A stretch of DNA of 64,000 nucleotides from Oopsacas minuta (lineage: Eukaryota; Porifera; Hexactinellida; Lyssacinosida; Leucopsacidae): contig JAKMXF010000316.1 in NCBI GenBank assembly GCA_024704765.1, positions 124,001 to 188,000 on the forward strand, given 5' to 3'. The number at the start of each line of letters is the position of its first letter. Positions within the stretch are counted from its first letter, which is position 1. The position numbers and the translations under genes are program-made. The notes below the pieces were generated by a model. It was given only the letters and a program-made list of their open reading frames with translations, was not told the origin of the DNA and made no database searches. Positions 58,150-64,000 of this stretch are shown in pieces.

Positions 58150-58966
58150 TTATTATGATCCAATGATGTAAAAAATATATTCGTGATGTCAACTAATTTT
58201 ATTGTGTTAATGGTATATTTATTCAGAGGGTTTAACTTCAGATGATCATTATTGCACTACTTTTTCATATAATATTTTGAATACCTGTGATATATATTCA
58301 TCAAAATTGTAATTGATATACCTTCATATCAAGATTCAGTCTTTAATTCGTACATTTTATCTATTGTTTCGAATTGCTTTGTCCATAATTCTTCGGTAAG
58401 TAATTTAGCGAATAATGCTTTTTAAACCTGATAGGCGAAATATCTCAAGGGCAGGAATATGTTCACTCACTTTTTCAGACTTAAAGTTCAAGACACCAAA
58501 TTTGGCATTTAAACTCTTAGTGACATTTAGTTGTACAGCTGACATTTAACATATTTTATGTATATATTTTCAGACCTTTTGGTTATTAAAAAGGAACTTT
58601 TTTAGGTAAATTCCAAATTAGGCATTTGGATATTTTGTATCTGTATCGTATATGTCTATCTATCAGATAAATTTGTATTGAATATTCATAACACCCATAA
58701 TATACATATTGTCATTGTAGCACAAGTACATTTTGATACATTGTGCATACAAATGGTGATATTGAAAATGACTAGTTGATCCTGACGTCATCCTTGAATA
58801 GCGCCTCAACCTCAATTCAGTGAATCTCATAAATCATACCAACGGATTACCATGATCTAGTTTGCACCCTTTTTTCAGTCAAATTCATAACTTCTTTAAG
58901 TGTAGCTTATCTTACAGTCAAAATATGATACTGGCTTTTATTTTGTATTTGTTGGTCAGTTGCTTT
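58150..58966. other. Downstream of the FERM gene, nothing identified
   Basis: AT-rich. It would hold the 3' untranslated region; no canonical AATAAA was found close to the stop, only variants such as AATATA at about 58177. Confidence 0.35.
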
Positions 58967-61110
58967 CAGTGATGGATCCAGCACAAAATATCTAGGGGGT
59001 GCAATGCCCAGCGGCGAGACAAGCAAGCCGAATATGAGCCGGGGTTATTTAACTATCAATTAATCAACTAAGCATTTATTGTAAATTAATAGATAATTTA
59101 TAATTATAGAGGCACCCTTCTTTCTATCAGATTGAAGATGTCTATTATGCTATTCATGTTGAGAGCTTTGGTCAATTCTTTTCAGAATCTAGGAGGCAGA
59201 GGTCTGATAAACGTGTGTCTTCAAGACGGTTTCTTTGTGGGGTTTTCACCCGTTTCATCGTTGAGAAACTTCTCTCTGCTTCTGCTGATGATACAGGCAG
59301 CTTCTCTTTAAATTAAAGAGTTTCATCAGATTGGGATAGAAAGCCGGATCCATGGTACTATACCTGATCCAGAATTAGCAAATATGTGATACTTTGCTAA
59401 TTCTGCATTAAGTAACGTCTCATTAACGTCTAATACGTCACCATAATGAGCAATTAATTTGTTAAGTGTTTTTCTTTTTAAGTACTTTTATGAAGTGCTA
59501 TTCAGGCCATCTAGGCCTTTGAGCAGCTCCATACCAGTGTCAGGAAATCGTAATTCTAATTCAGCTAAGACTTTGTGGCAAACCTTTGTTGAAAATGATT
59601 GTATATGGCTCAAGTAATCAACATGTTCTGTTGAATTTCTTGTCATGTTAACTGGTGAGGTCACATTTAGGGGATACAGCAATCAGTACTGATTTCTTCT
59701 GCTTGTTCCAACATTTCAGCAACAGACATTTCGTTTCCGAACTGACTAATCATTGACTTACAGGCTCTAATATCGTGTACAACGTGATGCCACTCAATTA
59801 ATGCTCCCTGTAAATATTCACTCAGGCTGTGAATAGTTGCAAGGGCTTTCCTCAGAACGACGCAATTAATTATGAACTCACCACATGCCATCTTGTGGTA
59901 AAGACCGCCAGCAGTTAGTGCTGCGTTGTCGTCATCCCCTGCCCTTTACATAAGAGTGAGCATGATCGGTTTAAAGCGAGAGCATATAACATCTAGTACG
60001 TGGAACATGGATGACCACCTTGTTTCTGATCGTAATGGAATCTTTAGCACCCTGATCTTGAGTGTCTTTTGCTCGGCTTCAAAACTGTCATTCGTTTTAG
60101 CTGAATTGAATAGCGAGTGGAGTTTGTCCACTATATTGATCATAGCTGGACACAAATTTTTGAGAGCCTTTACTAAAACCAAATTAAGCCTATGTGCAGC
60201 ACAGTGCACGTAGATAAGTCATGGATGTTCTTCCTTAAGTAGTGCTTGCACTCCAGTCAATTTACCGGACATAACAGAAGCACCATCAGCTGCTAATCCC
60301 ACTAGTGTACACCCAAAACCAGACAGCTATTGAATAAGAACTTTAGCTTCACGGACTATAGCACATGCATCAAATAGACCCTCTGAAAGACGTATGAGCC
60401 CCATTAATCTTTCAGCTGGAACAGATCCTGAGCGATATCTTACACATAAATAAAGCTACTCATAGCCGCTGACATCCTTAGCTTAGTCCAACACTAATGT
60501 GTAGAACTTTGTTTGAGCAATCTCTCTTGCAATAATTTTCCTAATCTCGCCAGCCATGATTGAGATAAATTCTTCGTAGACCGTCTTACTGAGGTAATCT
60601 GTGTAAATTGAGTACTGCTCCATAATAGACTTCTTCTGTGCTAGGAATTCGGGATGCAGCTCGAATTCTAATTCAAGAAGTTCTCTGAAGTTTCCTCTAC
60701 AGACTGATCCGGCATCGTGTTCCTCCTCACCCCGAAAAGCGACTTCCTGAAGACAAAACCACCTGATATAGCTGACAAGTGTACCGAAATAAATTCTATT
60801 TTGCTCAACCTGCATGCGACGATTAGGATTAAGTCTTTCCTGGATCTCGACAGGGTTATATTTATAGTTTTCCCATTTCATAATAGCTATAATGTGGGAT
60901 TCACACCTAGCATGCTTGTCTAGCCCCTTTTTTTTGTCTCCAACTGCAACTTGCCAATTATGAAATCCCGTTTTTGTAAACCTGTCCTGTAACTTTGTGA
61001 TGCTGAAGTATATACATGGAAAACAAAATGTTTTGTCTTGCGATTCGCTGTAAGTGATCCAGGGGTGTTTACTATACCACGATGCCTGGAATCGGTTTGT
61101 TATTCGTTTG
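58967..61110 (-). mobile_element. hAT remnant, TTF zinc-finger/ZMYM1-like, most of the gene readable
   Basis: Minus strand. Zinc-finger part RFQASWYSKHPWITYSES then KTFCFPCIYF and FHNW (about 60945-61100); LVSYIRWFCLQEVAFRGEEE and GNFRELLELEFELHPEF (about 60660-60800); EIAQTKFYTLVLD (first Asp, about 60483-60525); LVGLAADGASVMSGKLTGVQ (second Asp, about 60252-60312); VHCAAHRLNLVLVKALK; SETRWSSMFHVLDVICSR (about 59965-60030); and a C-terminal tail to about 59488. At least five stops or frame changes. The left terminus is CAGTGATGGATCCAGCACAA at 58967. The right terminus was not found. Confidence 0.85.
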
Positions 61111-62503
61111 TTACAATCAGGTTTAGCAAGGAAGAGGGTTAGTGGTTGGGCAGGTCCATCTTTCTTACAACCAATGTCTTGAGGCAGAGACCAGCCGGTG
61201 TTTATATCTAGAAAATTTAGTACGTAATTTTAGCTCTGCGTTTGAAAACATAAAACCTACCCTGTATCATCCCAGCAGTGCTGTTAATCTCAAGCACACT
61301 GTTATCTACTGCCTGTTGTTCAGTATGCATGTAGCATGGATATTCGTCTTCGCAACCATCTGGTCTGTTGTTGTCTCGTTTGGATTGAAAATAATCCAGT
61401 GTAAGTTGGTTTCCACTTGTCGTTTCATATAAGTACTTAACAGGTTGACTTGCAAGATATTTAATATTAGGCTATAAAGTTAATAACTATATTTATATAA
61501 TTATGTTAAGTACAGTGTGTGGGGTCAATTCTGACCAACAGCGTGCATAGGTAAGGGTCTCAAAACCATTGAATATATACTGGGCAGTGGCCGATCCAGA
61601 GGGTAAAGGGGTTTCAATTGAAAACCCCTTTGCAGGCGGGCTAAGTGAAACCCTTAACAAAATCCTAAATCCGTCTCTGGTGACCGAATACTTCGGTAGC
61701 GTATCGAGGATTATCATGAGGGGGCTAAGGTAAACTATAAGAGGTGCCCGAAGGGGTGCATAAAGAGGACACAAACTGTCGTAAGCCGCGCAGTACAACT
61801 AGGCAAAGTTCGTTTGCTATCATCAATCGCTAAGCTTAGGGAATGCTTGAGCACCCTGAGCACCACGCTGGATACGTCTATGTACTCATAGTAGGCCCAG
61901 TACTAAAATGATTGCTTTTATGGGTTTATTTACTGTGCCGACTGGCAAGTCTGCCAACTACAGTCGCGGTAAAATGTTTAAGGCCACCTCAGATATTTAT
62001 TATTGTTTATTTACTAAATATTCAATTAGAACCCATAATGAAGGTCATTGTATGTAAGTCTTGAAATCTGTTGTACAAACAGGGCTAATGTTGTGGTTGC
62101 ATGAGACATAAAATTTGTTGTTTGCTTTTCTACTCGATCTCGAGGTTTCCCAAAGCTTATCGTGACAAAAGGTGTTTCGTGATAGACTCAACCCGATGGA
62201 TTTACGTACACAACGAGACTAAAATAATAGTGAATGATCAAAAGTTAATTAAGTCTGCTCCAAACTATGCTTAACGTTTGCTTAGATTAATAATTTATTT
62301 ATGGGGAATGAAACCAAACGACCGAATGTCCGAGTAGAAATTATTGGACCACGTATGGTCTGGTGAGACGCCCATAGGGGAGGGTTAGCGTTCGCAAGTT
62401 GTGCAGTCGAGCGAGCTCAATGGCTCATATCTTATATTTTGTCTCAAAAAGTTTCTTTACATACGAAAGGGCTACTCAATTATCAAATCTCATTGCTCAA
62501 TAA
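61111..62503. other. Spacer before CACTA-like copy 3
   Basis: No gene is recognised. CAGTGGCCGATCCAGAGGG at about 61576 looks like the start of another hAT-type element but has no inverted partner in view. Just inside it, an AAAGGGGTTT-CAATTG-AAAACCCCTTT palindrome (about 61605-61632) could form a stem. The rest is unassigned. Confidence 0.4.
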
Positions 62504-62506
62504 TTA

Positions 62507-64000
62507 CACAGATCAACAAAGAAAATTCTATCTCTTGACTCAGATTGTTGGAGTGTTTTTAGGGTATATCAGGGTTGCTGTATCCGAAAATACTATTAGT
62601 TTTGCTGAATTGGCTCTAGTTTTCTAGATATTTCACAACCTTAAATTTTAAGGTAATACTACAATTATTTTCGGTTTGTATGTTTATATTAACATTTACA
62701 ACTATTTGTCCATAACATAGAACCTGTTATGGATTCAAAATGCATTAGATGTTGTTACCTCAATGATTCTGATGTCTTTTGCTATATTTGTGGTGAATAT
62801 ATGGCAAAGGAACATCGTTGTAATATTAGAGATGTCACCAAAATAGCTTATCAGGCTTACTTTGGTATTAAATTAGACGAACAGGATAAGTCAGGGAGCC
62901 CTTACAAAGTGTGCAAACATTGCACAGAAACCCTTCGCCTATGGACTCAAGGAAAAGCCAAATCCATGAAGTTGGTGACCAATGGTTTGGCGAGAGCCCA
63001 AGAACCATCACGATGACTGCTACTTCTGCATGGTTAAAATGTCTGGATGGAACCGGTAGAAAAAGAATTCGTGGCATTATCCTGACATACATCCTGCAAG
63101 ACGCCTAATTCCACACTGCAGCGAATTTCAGGTGCCTGTTTTTACGTCCTTACCTGATATTACGTTTACTGAGGCAATTGATGAATCGTCGGACAGCAAT
63201 AGCTGTAATGAGTTGTACCGATAAGTATAGCGGAGCCTTTCACACAGGGGCAGCTCAACGACTTAGTGAGAGACTTAGGCTTGTCAAAAGAAGCTTCAGA
63301 GATCCTGGCTTTCTGTCTCAGTGAACACCATGTTCTCCACAGTGAAGCTAAGATAACTTATTACTGACGCAGAGACGAAGAACTTCTTCGCTATTTCAGT
63401 GAAGAAGGCGGTTTGTGTTTTGTAATAACATCCCAGGTCTTCTCTCAGCAATGGGACTGTTCCAATACAATCCAAATGAGTGGCGTTTATTTATCGACAG
63501 CTCTAAACGGAGTCTAAAGTGCGTGTTGCTGCATAATGGTAACAAATTTGCCTATGTTCCGATCGGCCATTCAGTAATCTTGAAAGAGCACTATGCAACT
63601 GTAAAGATGGTCCTACAAAGCTGTGTTATGATGAACATAACTGGATCGCGTGTGTGGACTTGAAAATGGTCAATATCCTGTTAGGACAGCAAAGTAGTTA
63701 TACTAAATACCCATGCTTCTTTGTTTGTGGGACAGCAGAGCGGATGAGGTGCACTGGGAAAAGAAGAACCGGCCAGTTAGTCAAAAGATTGTCGTGGCGG
63801 AAAAGAACCACTACATACCAAGTTGGGACTGATGAAACAATTCGTAAAGGCATTGGACAAAGATGGTACCTGTTTCAACTACCTCTGCTCAGTATGTCGT
63901 GGTCTGAGTATCGAAAAACTTAAGGCAGGAATTTTTGATGGACCACTAATCAGAAAACTGATAAAGATGAAGAATTCGCCTCACACATGACTGGAGTTGA
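62507..64000 (+). mobile_element. CACTA-like element, copy 3, truncated by window end
   Basis: The left end CACAGATCAACAAAG at 62507 follows TTA (62504-62506). About 70 bp inside is GCTGTATCCGAAAATACTAT, nearly identical to the matching inner-end segment of copy 2 (GCTGATTCCGAAAATACAAT). The encoded protein is the same family, here on the plus strand. The right end lies outside the window, so the target duplication cannot be confirmed. Confidence 0.75.
62729..63990 (+). pseudogene. CACTA-like transposase candidate, copy 3, broken and incomplete
   Basis: From ATG 62729: DVFCYICGEYMAKEHR, YFGIKLDEQDK, VCKHCTETLRLWTQG; a frameshift near 62985 moves to EPRTITM/DDCYFCMVK in another frame. Later pieces: LNDLVRDLGLSKEA-like text (about 63255-63300), NPNEWRLFIDSSKRSLKCVL (about 63472-63531, first core Asp), DLKMVNILLGQQSSYTKYPC (about 63654-63713, just after the second Asp region). 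Several stops (for example 63222 and 63366). As in copy 1, no intron is evident at the copy 2 position, although decay makes this less certain. Runs to the window end. Confidence 0.72.

Noticed and set aside
61576-61640. hAT-like start (CAGTGGCCGATCCAG) with adjacent palindrome
   Set aside because: No complementary terminus or 8-bp duplication could be found, so it is noted only within the spacer entry.

Overview
This is AT-rich nuclear DNA from an animal. It has spliced protein-coding exons with GT-AG introns and a very dense load of Tc1/mariner, hAT, pogo/Tigger, P-element, Helitron and CACTA-like transposons. There is no operon structure, no Shine-Dalgarno pattern, no recognisable tRNA or rRNA gene and no CRISPR array. 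The mix of DD34D mariner, DD37D maT-like and DD36E/DD37E elements suggests an arthropod. A crustacean such as a parasitic copepod is my guess; this is inference, not proof.

The one host gene I can build runs on the + strand across almost the whole window (about 1.87 to 58.15 kb). Five exons join in phase (phases 1, 0, 1, 1). They encode a protein of about 890 to 913 residues carrying two talin-head-like FERM modules in tandem, separated by a Ser/Asn/Asp-rich linker. Its introns (about 4.0 kb, 54 bp, 17.2 kb and 32.3 kb) hold nearly all the transposons.

Region by region: 0-1.5 kb, hAT remnant (- strand). 1.9-7.7 kb, exons 1-3, with a LINE reverse-transcriptase fossil, a DD37E fossil and a dispersed repeat in intron 1. 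9.3-11.4 kb, a pogo/Tigger element with TA target duplications. 12.0-14.7 kb, an old maT-like element carrying a younger one with an open 351-aa DD37D transposase. 15.4-22.3 kb, an inverted/direct repeat cluster, a DD36E element, a DD34D mariner and a decayed DD37E-type element. 22.3-31.6 kb, hAT remnants, exon 4 and another mariner. 32.6-42.8 kb, a nest: a mariner split by a CACTA-like element that is itself split by a DD37E element, followed by a hAT split by a second, intact CACTA-like element. 44.5-54 kb, decayed Helitron, hAT, Tigger and P-element/THAP sequences plus two short non-autonomous elements with clean ends. 54.9-56.3 kb, a long inverted repeat and another dispersed repeat. 57.3-58.1 kb, exon 5. 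59-61 kb, a hAT remnant. 62.5 kb to the end, a third CACTA-like copy running off the window.

The most interesting finding is the CACTA-like family. Three copies share termini beginning CAC next to TTA, and TTA is seen on both sides in the two complete copies. All encode the same cysteine-rich, RNase-H-like protein. The copy at 38354-40980 looks intact, with a 559-aa product interrupted by one 99-bp intron. The tandem FERM gene is the second highlight.
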